DNA of 64,000 bases from Paracidovorax sp031843945 (lineage in GTDB: Bacteria > Pseudomonadota > Gammaproteobacteria > Burkholderiales > Burkholderiaceae_C), in the NCBI RefSeq assembly GCF_031843945.1, contig NZ_JAVTJJ010000001.1:744001-808000 (forward strand), written 5' to 3'. Below the pieces are notes generated by a model. That model made no database searches. It saw nothing but the letters and a program-made list of their open reading frames with translations, and was not told the DNA's origin. The translations under genes were made by a program, and so were the position numbers. Of this stretch, positions 16,901 through 24,756 are shown piece after piece; the first letter of the stretch is position 1, and the number at the start of each line of letters is the position of its first letter.

Positions 16901-17957
16901 CCGTGAAGCCCGTCAGCCCTGCCTTGGGCTTGGAGCCGCGCCCGGTGGCGCCTTCGTCGCGGATCTCGCCCCCCGCCCCGGTCGAGGCGCCGGGGAAGGG
17001 CGAAATCGCCGTGGGGTGGTTGTGCGTTTCCACCTTCATCAGCACGTGGTTCAGTGCGCTACTCTTTTCATAGCTACTTGCGCTTGATGGATAAGCGCTA
17101 GAGGCCATTTTGGCTATAAATCGCTCAACCGGCGAGCCCTCCATGACCGAGGCGTTGTCCGAGTACGCCACCACCGTATGCTGCGGCGCCAGCTGGTGCG
17201 TGTTGCGGATCATGGCGAACAGGCTCTTGTCCTGCGTTTCGCCGTCGATGGTGAACTGCGCGTTGAAGATCTTGTGGCGGCAGTGCTCGCTGTTGGCCTG
17301 CGCGAACATCATCAGCTCGACATCGGTCGGGTTGCGCTTCAAGCCGGTGAACGCGTTGACCAGGTAGTCGATCTCATCCGTTGCCAGCGCCAGGCCCCAG
17401 CGCGTGTTGGCCGCTTCGAGCGCTGCACGCCCGCCGCCCAGCACGTCGACGAATTCCATCGGCGCGGCGGGCAGTTCGGTGAACAGCGCGGCGGCGCTGC
17501 CCAAGTCAGGCACCACCGATTCGGTCATGCGGTCGTGCAGCAGCGCGGCGACCTGGCCCCGCTGCGCCTCGGTCAGCTCGGGCGTGCCGCCCAGCAGGCC
17601 GGACTTGAGCTGCAGGCGGTATTCGGTCACGCGCTCGACGCGGCGAATGGCGAGGCCGCAGTTGCGCGCGATGTCGGTGGCTTTGGACGCCCATGGCGAC
17701 ACCGTGCCCAGGCGCGGCGTGACGATCAGCGCAGGACCCGCCACCGGGCCGGCGTACGGGTCGCCGTAGGTCAGCAGCGCGGCCAGGCGCTCGCGCTCGG
17801 CCGGCGTGGGCTGGGCATCGGTCGACACCAGGTGCACGAAGCGCGCCGCGATGCCGGTGATCTTGGGATGGATGGCCTCCAGGGCGGGCTGCAGTTGCTG
17901 GGCGCGGAAGGTGCTGAGGGCATTGCCGCCCTCCAGCTGAGTCATGTGCAAGGTCAC
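13947..17957 (-). CDS. purL: Phosphoribosylformylglycinamidine synthase, large single-chain form
   Basis: Step 4 of purine synthesis: FGAR + Gln + ATP to FGAM. At 1336 residues it is the fused gamma/beta-proteobacterial form: N-terminal domain, two FGAM synthase halves (METHNHPTAISPFPGAS, GGLSNAFPEL, DRTVGGLSHRDQMVGPWQVP, YHDRSDGGLL) and a C-terminal glutaminase (nucleophile Cys in GVCNGCQMF; HGEGY). The GTG at 17957 (encoding MTLHMTQLEGG) matches family starts; the ATG at 17945 is the alternative. The open frame continues far upstream without homology. Residues ~280-300 are encoded by repeat copy D, inserted in frame just before the conserved LMKVETHNHPT; E. coli has unrelated residues there. 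Convergent with tauE. Confidence 0.95.
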   Translation of the reverse strand: MTLHMTQLEGGNALSTFRAQQLQPALEAIHPKITGIAARFVHLVSTDAQPTPAERERLAALLTYGDPYAGPVAGPALIVTPRLGTVSPWASKATDIARNCGLAIRRVERVTEYRLQLKSGLLGGTPELTEAQRGQVAALLHDRMTESVVPDLGSAAALFTELPAAPMEFVDVLGGGRAALEAANTRWGLALATDEIDYLVNAFTGLKRNPTDVELMMFAQANSEHCRHKIFNAQFTIDGETQDKSLFAMIRNTHQLAPQHTVVAYSDNASVMEGSPVERFIAKMASSAYPSSASSYEKSSALNHVLMKVETHNHPTAISPFPGASTGAGGEIRDEGATGRGSKPKAGLTGFTVSKLWGGEFGKPEHIASPLQIMVEGPLGGAAFNNEFGRPNLLGYFREYEQTVGGVDRGYHKPIMIAGGLGTIDSGLTQKIEFPAGSLLIQLGGPGMRIGMGGSAASSMATGANAAELDFDSVQRGNPEIERRAQEVINHCWAQGAANPILAIHDVGAGGLSNAFPELTNDAGRGARFDLRAVQLEESGLAPKEIWSNESQERYVLAIAPESLEQFRLFCERERCPFAVIGTATGERQLVLDDTALTEGEQKLPVDMPMEVLLGKPPKMHRDVTTVKRALTPIDLTGVALQQAVIDVLAHPTVASKRFLITIGDRTVGGLSHRDQMVGPWQVPVADCAVTLADFKGFAGEAMSLGERTPLAAIDAPASGRMAVAEAITNLLAAPIELPRVKLSANWMAACGEAGEDADLYATVKAVGMELCPALGISIPVGKDSLSMRTQWKDEAGTARKVTSPVSLIVTAFATLADVRGTLTPQLDATEDDTTLVLVDLGKGQSRMGGSILGQVLGQAGDVAPDLDDAKDLVNLVNAVNALRAQGRILAYHDRSDGGLLAAAAEMAFAGQVGVALNVDLLVTEGDGISDSRMETGDAKNWAQQVSARREELTLKALFNEELGVLLQVRTAERNEVMQTLRDHGLSKWSHFVGKTRPQSSTMNVGKGELQVWRDAKSVFSASLSDLHQVWDAVSWKICQQRDNPACADAEHAAVGQPNDPGLHVALTFDPADNIAAPFLNLARPKVAILREQGVNSHIEMAYAFTEAGFEAYDVHMTDLQTGRADLAAFQGVVACGGFSYGDTLGAGIGWARSITFNDRLAAQFQGFFGRGDTFGLGVCNGCQMFAELADIIPGAEAWPRFTTNQSERFEARLSQVEVLESPSLFFSGMAGSRLPIAVAHGEGYANFARRGNQSETIAAMRFVDHHGAPTEQYPLNPNGSAGGLTAVTTADGRFTAMMPHPERVFRNVQMSWTNGDVSAFSPWMRIWRNARKWVG
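17058..17120 (+). repeat. Two-hairpin repeat, copy D, inside purL
   Basis: Plus-strand order: GCTACTCTTTTCATAGC, TACTTGCGCTTGATGGATAAGCGC and TAGAGGCCATTTTGGC. It has the same parts and order as the intergenic copies. It lies antisense in the purL coding sequence and is read without stop as AKMASSAYPSSASSYEKSSA, a Ser/Ala-rich low-complexity segment. Confidence 0.85.
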
Positions 17958-18111
17958 GGTAGCGGCCTGTGTGATGGGGGTGGAACGCGGACTGCGCAGG
18001 ACGGTGGCCGCTGAATGGGGACGCCGGCCCGGAGGTTCTCGGAAAACCCGGCATTTTAACGGTGCCCGGCCGCACCGAAGCCGCTTGGCTGCAAAGGCAA
18101 AAGCCGGGTGG

Positions 18112-18117
18112 GATAAT
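18112..18117 (+). promoter_or_regulatory. -10-like hexamer of map, leaderless candidate
   Basis: GATAAT ends 8 nt before the map ATG (18126). The intervening TCGGCCCC has no Shine-Dalgarno and closely resembles the yhbY start region (GATAATACGGCCC). Inference. Confidence 0.4.
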
Positions 18118-18125
18118 TCGGCCCC

Positions 18126-18941
18126 ATGAGCATCACCATCAAAGACGCCGAGGGCATTGCCGGCATGCGGGAGGCGTGTCGCCTGGCCTCCGAAGTGCTG
18201 GACTACATCACCCCCCACATTCGCACCGGCATCACCACCGCAGAAATCGACCGCCTGGGCGCCGAGTGCATGGCGCAACAAGGCACCGTCTCCGCCACCA
18301 TCGGCTACCAGCCGCCGGGCTACCCGCCCTACCCCGGCCACCTGTGCACGTCGGTCAACCATGTGGTGTGCCACGGGATTCCGAACGACAAGCCTTTGAA
18401 GAAGGGCGACATCGTCAACGTGGACGTCACCGTCATCACCAAGGACGGCTGGTACGGCGACAACAGCCGCATGTACTTGATCGGCGAATGCTCGATTGCG
18501 GCCAAGCGCTTGAGCAGCCTGACGTTCGATGCCATGTGGCTGGGCATTCAGCAGGTCAAGGCAGGCGCGCGGCTGGGCGACGTGGGCCATGCGATCCAGA
18601 AATTTGCCGAAGGGCATGGCCTGTCCGTGGTGCGCGAATTCTGCGGCCACGGCATCGGCCAGAAGTTCCATGAAGAGCCGCAGGTGCTGCACTACGGCCG
18701 CCCGGGCACGCTGGACGAATTGCGCCCCGGCATGATCTTCACCATCGAGCCCATGCTGAACCTGGGCCGCCGCGAGATCAAGGAACTGGGCAACGACGGC
18801 TGGACCATCATCACCAAGGACCGCAGCCTGTCCGCGCAGTGGGAACACACGGTGCTGGTGACCGAAACCGGCTACGAAGTGCTGACGCTGTCGGCCGGAT
18901 CGCCGCCGCTGCCTTCCTTCGTGACGGCCACCAAGACCTGA
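18126..18941 (+). CDS. map: Methionine aminopeptidase, type I
   Basis: 271 residues; removes the initiator Met from nascent proteins. The pita-bread fold's five metal ligands are D100 (NVDVT), D112 (YGDNS), H175 (CGHGIG), E208 (TIEPM) and E240 (QWEHT), with H83 of VCHGIPN as substrate contact. The N-terminus MSITIKDAEGIAGMREACRLASEVL fits type Ia enzymes without the extra zinc-finger domain. Divergent from purL (168 nt between starts). glnD follows 74 nt downstream. The start region has no Shine-Dalgarno. Confidence 0.95.
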   Translation: MSITIKDAEGIAGMREACRLASEVLDYITPHIRTGITTAEIDRLGAECMAQQGTVSATIGYQPPGYPPYPGHLCTSVNHVVCHGIPNDKPLKKGDIVNVDVTVITKDGWYGDNSRMYLIGECSIAAKRLSSLTFDAMWLGIQQVKAGARLGDVGHAIQKFAEGHGLSVVREFCGHGIGQKFHEEPQVLHYGRPGTLDELRPGMIFTIEPMLNLGRREIKELGNDGWTIITKDRSLSAQWEHTVLVTETGYEVLTLSAGSPPLPSFVTATKT

Positions 18942-19015
18942 TTTGCCCCGCCCGGCCCCGCGCCGGGCCTGGCGGGTGTTGTGCTTTCGTATGGATCTTG
19001 CTTGCACCCGCAGGC

Positions 19016-21703
19016 ATGCCTCACAGTCCGCCCATGAGTACGCCCATGTCCGCCATCCCTTCCCCCACGCCTTCTGAACTCCCCGCGTTGCGGGACGCCT
19101 ATCGGCAAGACAAGGCAGAGCTGCTCGCATCGCTGCAGGCAGGTGGCGTCTCCACCCGGGGCATTCGCCCGCTGCTGCTCAAGCTGTCGTCGCTGGCCGA
19201 CGGACTGCTGCAGCAGTTGTGGCAGCGCGCTGGCCTGCCCGCCACCGTGGCGCTGGTGGCGGTGGGCGGCTACGGCCGGGCGCAGCTCTTTCCCTATTCC
19301 GACGTGGACGTGCTGGTGCTGCTGCCCGACGCCCTGTGCCCAGACCGCAGCGAAGGGCAAGAACCCTGCGTGGACACCGAAGCGCAAGACCCGCTGCGCA
19401 CCGCGATGGAGACCTTCATCGGCAGCTGCTGGGACACGGGCCTGGAGATCGGCTCCAGCGTACGCACGGTGGCCGAATGCCTGAGCGAGTCGGCCGGCGA
19501 CGTGACGGTGCAGACCTCGCTGCTGGAGTCGCGCCTGATCTGCGGCAACGCCGCGCTGTTCACCGAGTTCCGCCGCCGGTATCTGGAGCAGATGGACCCG
19601 GCCGCCTTCCTGGTCGCCAAGACGCTGGAGATGCGCCAGCGCCACAACAAGTACGAAAACACGCCCTACGCGCTGGAGCCCAACTGCAAGGAGTCGCCCG
19701 GCGGCCTGCGCGATCTGCAGATGATCACCTGGGTGTCCCGCGCAGCGGGCCTGGGCAGCACCTGGCGCAACCTGGCCGCCAGCGGGCTGGCCACGCCGTT
19801 CGAGGTACGCCAGATCGAGCGCAACGAGGCCTTGCTGTTCCTCATTCGCGCCCGCCTGCATGTAGTGGCCGGCCGCCACGAAGACCGCCTGGTGTTCGAC
19901 CTGCAGACCGCCGTGGCCGAATCGTTCGGCTACCGCTCTACTTCGCCCGACGGTAAGCGGCTGGCCATGCGCGCCAGCGAAACGCTGATGCGCCGCTATT
20001 ACTGGGCGGCCAAGGCCGTGTCGCAGCTCAGCCAGATGCTGTTGCTGAACATCGAGGAGCGCCTGTCGCCTTCCACGCACGAGCTGCGCCGCATCAACGA
20101 CCGGTTCTTCGAAAAAGCCGGCCTGATCGAGGTGGCGAGCGACGACCTGTACCAGCAGCAGCCGCACGCCATTCTGGAAACGTTCTTGCTGTACGAGACC
20201 ACCGGCGGGCTGAAAGACCTGTCGGTGCGCACGCTGCGCGCGCTCTACAACGCGCGTGGCGTCATGGATGCGGCCTTCCGGCGCGACCCGGTCAACCGCG
20301 CCACCTTCATGCAGATCGTCAAGCAGCCGGCCGGCATCACCCACGCCATGCGGCTGATGAACCAGACCTCGGTGCTGGGGCGCTACCTGTGGGCCTTTCG
20401 CCGCATCGTCGGGCAGATGCAGCACGACCTGTTCCACGTCTACACGGTCGACCAGCACATCCTGATGGTGCTGCGCAACGTGCGGCGCTTCTTCATGGCC
20501 GAGCATGCGCATGAATACCCGTTCTGCTCGCAACTGGCGAGCGGCTGGGACAAGCCCTGGCTGCTGTACCTGGCCGCGCTGTTCCACGACATCGGCAAGG
20601 GCCGTGGTGGCGACCATTCGCAGATCGGCGCGGAGGAAGTGCGCCACTTCAGCCGCCAGCACGGTGTGGACAAGGCCGACTCGGCGCTGATCGAATTCCT
20701 GGTGCGCGAGCATCTGGCGATGAGCCAGGTCGCGCAAAAGCAGGACCTGTCGGACCCTGACGTCATCGCCGCCTTCGCGCAGCGCGTGGGCAACGAGCGC
20801 AATCTGACCGCGCTTTACCTGCTGACGGTGGCGGACATCCGCGGCACCAGCCCCAAGGTCTGGAACGCCTGGAAGGGCAAGCTGCTGGAAGACCTGTACC
20901 GCGCCACGCTGCGCACGCTGGGCGGCCGCGCGCCCGATGCCGCCGCCGAGGTCGAAGCCAGCAAGCGCGAAGCGCTGGTGCTGCTGGCATTGAGCGCGCA
21001 GCCGGCCGATGGCCACCTGAAGCTGTGGGACACGCTGGACGTGGGCTACTTCATGCGGCACGAAGCTGCCGACATCGCCTGGCACGCGCGGCACCTGGCG
21101 CGGCTGGTGGGATCGGAGCGGCCGGTGGTGCGCGCACGCCAGTCGCTGGTGGGCGAAGGCCTGCAGGTGATGGTCTACGCGGCCGACCAGCCCGACCTGT
21201 TCGCGCGCATCTGCGGCTACTTCGACCGGGCAGGCTTCAGCATCTTGGATGCGCGTGTGCACACCACGCGCAATGGCTACGCGCTCGACACGTTCCAGGT
21301 GGTGGCATCCACCCAGGCGGGCCACTACCGTGAACTCACCCACATGGTCGAAAGCGATCTGGGGCGCGCCATCGCCGACGGCGGCGCCCTGCCCGAGCCG
21401 ACGCGCAAGCGCGTGTCGCGGCGGGTCAGGAGCTTTCCGGTGGCCCCCCGCGTCACGCTGCGCCCCGACGAAAAAGCGCAGCGCTGGCTTATCTCTATCT
21501 CTGCCAGCGACCGTGCCGGCTTGCTGTATCTGATAGCGAGAGTGCTGTCGCAGCACCAGTTGAGCGTGCAGCTCGCCAAGGTCAGCACGCTGGGCGAGCG
21601 GGTGGAAGACACCTTCTTGGTGCAAGGCTCCGAGCTGCAGAACAACGCCCGGCAGATCCGCATCGAGACCGAGCTGCTCAAGGCGCTGGCGGACAGCGAC
21701 TGA
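19016..21703 (+). CDS. glnD: PII uridylyltransferase / uridylyl-removing enzyme
   Basis: Bifunctional sensor of glutamine that uridylylates PII proteins at low nitrogen and removes the group at high nitrogen. 895 residues (E. coli: 890). Domains: nucleotidyltransferase with GGYGRAQLFPYSDVDVLV (D96, D98); HD phosphohydrolase with LFHDIGKGRGGDHS (H524, D525); two C-terminal ACT domains starting near 716 (LQVMVYAADQPDLFARI) and 822 (RWLISISASDRAGLLYLIARVL). Start chosen at ATG 19016 (GCAGG nearby); the ATGs at 19034 and 19046 are alternatives. The longer frame from 18839 overlaps map. Repeat copy E follows. Confidence 0.94.
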   Translation: MPHSPPMSTPMSAIPSPTPSELPALRDAYRQDKAELLASLQAGGVSTRGIRPLLLKLSSLADGLLQQLWQRAGLPATVALVAVGGYGRAQLFPYSDVDVLVLLPDALCPDRSEGQEPCVDTEAQDPLRTAMETFIGSCWDTGLEIGSSVRTVAECLSESAGDVTVQTSLLESRLICGNAALFTEFRRRYLEQMDPAAFLVAKTLEMRQRHNKYENTPYALEPNCKESPGGLRDLQMITWVSRAAGLGSTWRNLAASGLATPFEVRQIERNEALLFLIRARLHVVAGRHEDRLVFDLQTAVAESFGYRSTSPDGKRLAMRASETLMRRYYWAAKAVSQLSQMLLLNIEERLSPSTHELRRINDRFFEKAGLIEVASDDLYQQQPHAILETFLLYETTGGLKDLSVRTLRALYNARGVMDAAFRRDPVNRATFMQIVKQPAGITHAMRLMNQTSVLGRYLWAFRRIVGQMQHDLFHVYTVDQHILMVLRNVRRFFMAEHAHEYPFCSQLASGWDKPWLLYLAALFHDIGKGRGGDHSQIGAEEVRHFSRQHGVDKADSALIEFLVREHLAMSQVAQKQDLSDPDVIAAFAQRVGNERNLTALYLLTVADIRGTSPKVWNAWKGKLLEDLYRATLRTLGGRAPDAAAEVEASKREALVLLALSAQPADGHLKLWDTLDVGYFMRHEAADIAWHARHLARLVGSERPVVRARQSLVGEGLQVMVYAADQPDLFARICGYFDRAGFSILDARVHTTRNGYALDTFQVVASTQAGHYRELTHMVESDLGRAIADGGALPEPTRKRVSRRVRSFPVAPRVTLRPDEKAQRWLISISASDRAGLLYLIARVLSQHQLSVQLAKVSTLGERVEDTFLVQGSELQNNARQIRIETELLKALADSD

Positions 21704-21717
21704 GCCCACCCGCTTTT

Positions 21718-21776
21718 GCTATTATATATATAGCTAGTAGCGCTTAATGGATAAGCGCTAGAGCACTATTTCATTC
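21718..21776 (+). repeat. Two-hairpin repeat, copy E
   Basis: GCTATTATATATATAGC is followed by TAGTAGCGCTTAATGGATAAGCGC and TAGAGCAC. Both stems are well kept. It lies between the convergent glnD (stop 21703) and def (stop 21796) genes, where it could serve as a two-way terminator. Confidence 0.85.
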
Positions 21777-21795
21777 AAAACTCCACCCGCCGGAT

Positions 21796-22335
21796 TCAAT
21801 CGTCTTCGGCCGCGTTGATGTCCGGAAAAAGCACCTCGGTAAAGCCGAATCGCGAGAAGTCGCGCACCCGCATCGGGTAGAGCTTGCCGATCAGGTGATC
21901 GCATTCATGCTGCACCACACGCGCATGAAAACCCTCGGCGACCCGGTCGATCGGGTCGCCGTACGGATCGAACCCGGTATAGCGAATGCGCGACCAGCGC
22001 GGCACCACGCCGCGCAGGCCCGGCACGGACAGACAGCCTTCCCAGTCCTCTTCCTCCTCGTGGCCCAGCGGCATGATCACCGGGTTGACCAGCGTGGTCT
22101 GCGGCACCAGCGGGCGGTCCGGGTAGCGCGGGTTGCGCTGGTTCGAACCAAAGATCACCACCTGCAGATCGACGCCGATCTGCGGCGCGGCCAAGCCTGC
22201 GCCGTTGACGGACTGCATCGTCTCCAGCAGGTCGCGCACCAGCGTATGCAGAGCATCGGTGTCGAATTCGGTCACGGGCTGGGCAACGCGCAGAAGCCGC
22301 GGGTCGCCCATTTTCAGAATGGCGTGGATGGTCAT
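21796..22335 (-). CDS. def: Peptide deformylase
   Basis: 179 residues; removes the formyl group from N-terminal fMet. The three signature motifs are G45-A-G-L-A-A-P-Q52, E99-G-C101-L-S and H143-E-C-D-H147, giving the metal ligands C101, H143 and H147 and catalytic E144. The ATG at 22335 (MTIHAILKMGDPRLL) matches family starts. Not linked to fmt here; divergent from the YbaN-type gene with 57 nt between starts. Confidence 0.95.
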   Translation of the reverse strand: MTIHAILKMGDPRLLRVAQPVTEFDTDALHTLVRDLLETMQSVNGAGLAAPQIGVDLQVVIFGSNQRNPRYPDRPLVPQTTLVNPVIMPLGHEEEEDWEGCLSVPGLRGVVPRWSRIRYTGFDPYGDPIDRVAEGFHARVVQHECDHLIGKLYPMRVRDFSRFGFTEVLFPDINAAEDD

Positions 22336-22380
22336 GGATGTGTGGTTGCGCTGGGCGGCTGGCGAGCATAACGCCGCAGG

Positions 22381-22386
22381 CACAAT
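22381..22386 (+). promoter_or_regulatory. Possible -10 element, leaderless start
   Basis: CACAAT ends 6 nt before the ATG at 22393 with CGGGCC between and no Shine-Dalgarno. Inference only. Confidence 0.3.
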
Positions 22387-22392
22387 CGGGCC

Positions 22393-22854
22393 ATGCCCGT
22401 TCCGCCAGAGCCGCAGCCGCCGCTGCCCCCCCTACCGCCGCACGCGCCGCTGCCGCTGGTGGTGCGGTGGCTGCTGTTGGCGTTTGCGGCACTGTGCCTG
22501 GTGATGGGCGTCATCGGCATTTTCGTGCCGGGGCTGCCCACCACCGTCTTCATCTTGATGGCCGGCTGGGCAGCGGCGCGCAGTTCGCCCCGTCTGCACG
22601 CGTGGCTGTGGGGCCACCCCCTGTTCGGCTCCATGCTGCGCAACTGGGCCAACGGTGGCTGCGTGAGCCGCCGCGCCAAGTGGAGCGCCACCGCGTTGAT
22701 GGCGCTGTGTGCGGTCGTGCTGGTGGTAAGCCAAGCGCCGCGTTGGGCGGCGGTGACGGCTAGCCTGTGCATGGCTTGCGTGCTGGCCTGGCTTTGGCGC
22801 CGCCCCGAGCCGTCGCTGGCACACGTACCCGAATCGCAGCGCCCCGGCGTGTGA
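22393..22854 (+). CDS. YbaN/DUF454 inner membrane protein
   Basis: 153 residues. A Pro-rich start (PVPPEPQPPLPPLPPHAPLP) is followed by the DUF454 pattern: a first membrane helix (VVRWLLLAFAALCLVMGVIGIFVPGLPTTVFILMAG), then SSPRLHAWLWGHPLFG and WANGGCVSRRAKW, then two more hydrophobic helices (ATALMALCAVVLVVSQAP; AAVTASLCMACVLAWLW). Family function is unknown. In many proteobacteria it is an isolated small gene as here. Transcribed toward the tRNA-Asn pair. Confidence 0.85.
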   Translation: MPVPPEPQPPLPPLPPHAPLPLVVRWLLLAFAALCLVMGVIGIFVPGLPTTVFILMAGWAAARSSPRLHAWLWGHPLFGSMLRNWANGGCVSRRAKWSATALMALCAVVLVVSQAPRWAAVTASLCMACVLAWLWRRPEPSLAHVPESQRPGV

Positions 22855-22890
22855 GCTTCGCCGCCGCGCACCAGGGCCGCGCCGCACCGT

Positions 22891-22918
22891 CTGAAACCCG
22901 TTTTTTTGTGTATATAAT
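22891..22918 (+). promoter_or_regulatory. Promoter of the tRNA-Asn pair
   Basis: CTGAAA (22891-22896), a 16-nt spacer and a perfect TATAAT (22913-22918) stand 11 nt before the tRNA 5' end at 22930. Confidence 0.6.
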
Positions 22919-22929
22919 CGAAGTCTTGT

Positions 22930-23005
22930 TCCTCGATAGCTCAGTTGGTAGAGCGCCGGACTGTTAATCCGTAGGTCCCTGGTTCGAGCCCAGGTCGAGG
23001 AGCCA
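22930..23005 (+). tRNA. tRNA-Asn (GTT), copy 1
   Basis: 76 nt including encoded CCA. The acceptor stem TCCTCGA/TCGAGGA is perfect, the D-loop reads AGCTCAGTTGGTAGAGC, the anticodon GTT is at 22963-22965 and the T-arm is CTGGTTCGAGCCCAG. Identical in sequence to copy 2, 49 nt downstream. Confidence 0.97.
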
Positions 23006-23054
23006 AGATTTCAGATCTTTGTTCCAGCAACAAGCGATCAAACACCATTCATAT

Positions 23055-23130
23055 TCCTCGATAGCTCAGTTGGTAGAGCGCCGGACTGTTAATCCGTAGG
23101 TCCCTGGTTCGAGCCCAGGTCGAGGAGCCA
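23055..23130 (+). tRNA. tRNA-Asn (GTT), copy 2
   Basis: An exact duplicate of copy 1 over all 76 nt, CCA included. Probably one transcript with copy 1, closed by the terminator at 23151-23186. The sequence beyond changes character, so this gene may mark the edge of an integrated segment. Confidence 0.97.
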
Positions 23131-23150
23131 CTACAAGCCGCAAAGCGAAA

Positions 23151-23186
23151 AAAGCCTGCCATCTCAATGATGGCGGGCTTTTTTTC
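23151..23186 (+). terminator. Rho-independent terminator of the tRNA-Asn pair
   Basis: The stem AAGCC(T)GCCATC with GATGGC(G)GGCTT, loop TCAAT, is followed by a run of seven or more T. Confidence 0.85.
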
Positions 23187-23551
23187 TTGGCGCTGAGAGT
23201 CTTCTGCGCATTGCACCTACCGCCCAGAATTCTGTGCAGGCCGCTTGGTGAGGCCACCTGCGACGAGGCCGTCTAACAGCGACCTTTTGCCGACGGTGGT
23301 TGCTTCCCCTTCGCCAGAGAATGTTCTTGATGGTCCGCAGGCACCGGCAATTGAACAAGATGAAGATTCTTGCGCGGTGAGCTCAACAGATTCTCTGCGT
23401 CCCGGCAGTTAACAAGTCTGGTTTTAGAGCAGGTGGCGACAGCAAACCGTCAACTTCCACGCCAACCGACTCCTGCCGACGTAAACGTCACCTTAGGCCG
23501 ACCGATACGTCTGCGCCGCGAGCGACACGCTCATGCGCGTCGACAATAGTT
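23187..23551 (+). other. Gene-free spacer after tRNA-Asn
   Basis: About 365 bases with no convincing reading frame, RNA gene or repeat copy. I saw no integrase remnant and no second copy of the tRNA 3' end. Confidence 0.5.
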
Positions 23552-24010
23552 TCAAATTTTCTGAATACTGATTTTCCCGTCTACTTCAAGGAACGCATAT
23601 CTAAGCTCGCTGATATCGCAATCGGCCTCCCTCAAGGCTTGGTCTATATCGTTTTGAGAAATCCGATGTTTCTTGCAAGCAGCATTTAATATCACCCCAT
23701 CGCGCCCCAGGAGTACAGCTTCTCCGTCAAGTAATATCTCGGCGGCTCGGCTACGTGCAGTAATCGCCCCCACCAGCGTGTTGAGTCCTAGAAGGATAAG
23801 ACAGACTATCAGCCCCCCTAGCAGGGATTGATCTTTCCCCGTCATGGAAGGGCCGGCAGCCTCACTGACAAGCATCACCACCAGAAGGTCAAACGGCGTG
23901 AACTGACCCACCGTCCGCTTTCCAGTCAGACGCATTACTAGCAACAGAATGCCGTAGACGATGACCGGCCGCACCATCAACTCCAGCACGTCCAACTCAA
24001 GATTAAACAT
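23552..24010 (-). CDS. DUF421 (YetF-type) membrane protein
   Basis: 152 residues. An N-terminal membrane part with three hydrophobic helices (LELMVRPVIVYGILLLVMRLTGKR, FDLLVVMLVSEAAGPSM, SLLGGLIVCLILLGLNTLVGAI) is followed by the soluble DUF421/YetF domain: AAEILLDGEAVLLGRDGVIL and ALREADCDISELRYAFLEVDGKISI. The ATG at 24010 has GGAG seven bases upstream, so it is preferred over the GTG at 24022. Family function is unknown; members often sit among general-stress genes. Base composition is visibly more A/T-rich than the flanks, consistent with an accessory origin. Confidence 0.85.
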   Translation of the reverse strand: MFNLELDVLELMVRPVIVYGILLLVMRLTGKRTVGQFTPFDLLVVMLVSEAAGPSMTGKDQSLLGGLIVCLILLGLNTLVGAITARSRAAEILLDGEAVLLGRDGVILNAACKKHRISQNDIDQALREADCDISELRYAFLEVDGKISIQKI

Positions 24011-24140
24011 TATTTGCTCCACGGCAAATCATGAATGGCGCCATTGAAAGTCCAGCACCTGGCCGCCCTCTACGCCTTTCCGGGCGGAGAGGTTATTGAT
24101 CCCCTTGAAAAATCGAGCCTGCTTTCAAGACCGAATTACG

Positions 24141-24389
24141 CTAAGGGGTGTTTGCACCCATTTTCCCCTGCAGTACTGATATGAGATGCTGCTTCGCTTC
24201 AGCTAACTGTGCCTTGTCGGCTTCATGTACTTTGCGAAAAAAGGCTGCACATTCTGAAGATCCGGCAGCTTCGGCATCTTTGATGTACTGGTCATATGCG
24301 GTCAGCGCCTGCGCCTTGTTCTGCACCAGTGTCACCCAGTCATAAGCAAGATCGCTCAGCGGATGTCGGTCAGTGAATTTTTCCTGCAT
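24141..24389 (-). CDS. Small helical protein of unknown function
   Basis: 82 residues from the ATG at 24389, which has a strong Shine-Dalgarno (GGAAGG) seven bases upstream; the frame further upstream to 24491 is not needed. The product is soluble and predicted largely helical: PLSDLAYDWVTLVQNKAQALTAYDQYIKDAEAAGSSECAAFFRKVHEADKAQLAEAKQHL (quoted in part: LSDLAYDWVTLVQNKA, AYDQYIKDAEAAGS, HEADKAQLAEAKQHL). The helical-bundle look is ferritin-like, but no metal-binding motif is evident. Same strand as the DUF421 gene, 130 nt upstream of it. Confidence 0.7.
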   Translation of the reverse strand: MQEKFTDRHPLSDLAYDWVTLVQNKAQALTAYDQYIKDAEAAGSSECAAFFRKVHEADKAQLAEAKQHLISVLQGKMGANTP

Positions 24390-24756
24390 ATACAGCCTTC
24401 CATGATTTGCAGCAAAGAGAAAGTCAGCCTTGAACGTGTTGGCCAGCTTTAAAACTGCATGCGTGCTCCACGCGAGCAGAGCCAGAATCAATCAATAGAC
24501 GAAGTCGGATAGAGCCGACACGCGTCAGATTTGACTGACAGCCAGATGACCAGAGCAGCGCCACTGAACCCCCGACGGTTCGGAGGTTGGGCTCCCAGAC
24601 CACCAGTTGGAATTTGCCTGAGTCTGTAACAGAGTCTGTTGAAAATGGCTTTATTCTGAACCACCAGCTTGGCGCGGCACCTTCATCGGCTCAACCATTG
24701 CCTCATTCACCAACGCGACTAAACGCTTGCGATGTCGCCATAGCAGAGTTGACACC
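24390..24756 (+). other. Gene-free spacer upstream of the CheB/CheR fusion
   Basis: About 365 bases. It should hold the divergent promoters of the small helical protein and the large kinase gene. No clear hexamers, RNA or repeat copy seen. Confidence 0.4.

Noticed and set aside
17958..19130. Open frame extending purL upstream by almost 400 codons on the minus strand
   Set aside because: The extra sequence has no PurL homology, runs antisense through map and into glnD, and the family start MTLH fits at 17957.
18872..21709. 945-codon open frame antisense to glnD
   Set aside because: Arises from the GC-rich third-position pattern of glnD; composition is His/Gln/Arg-rich without motifs.
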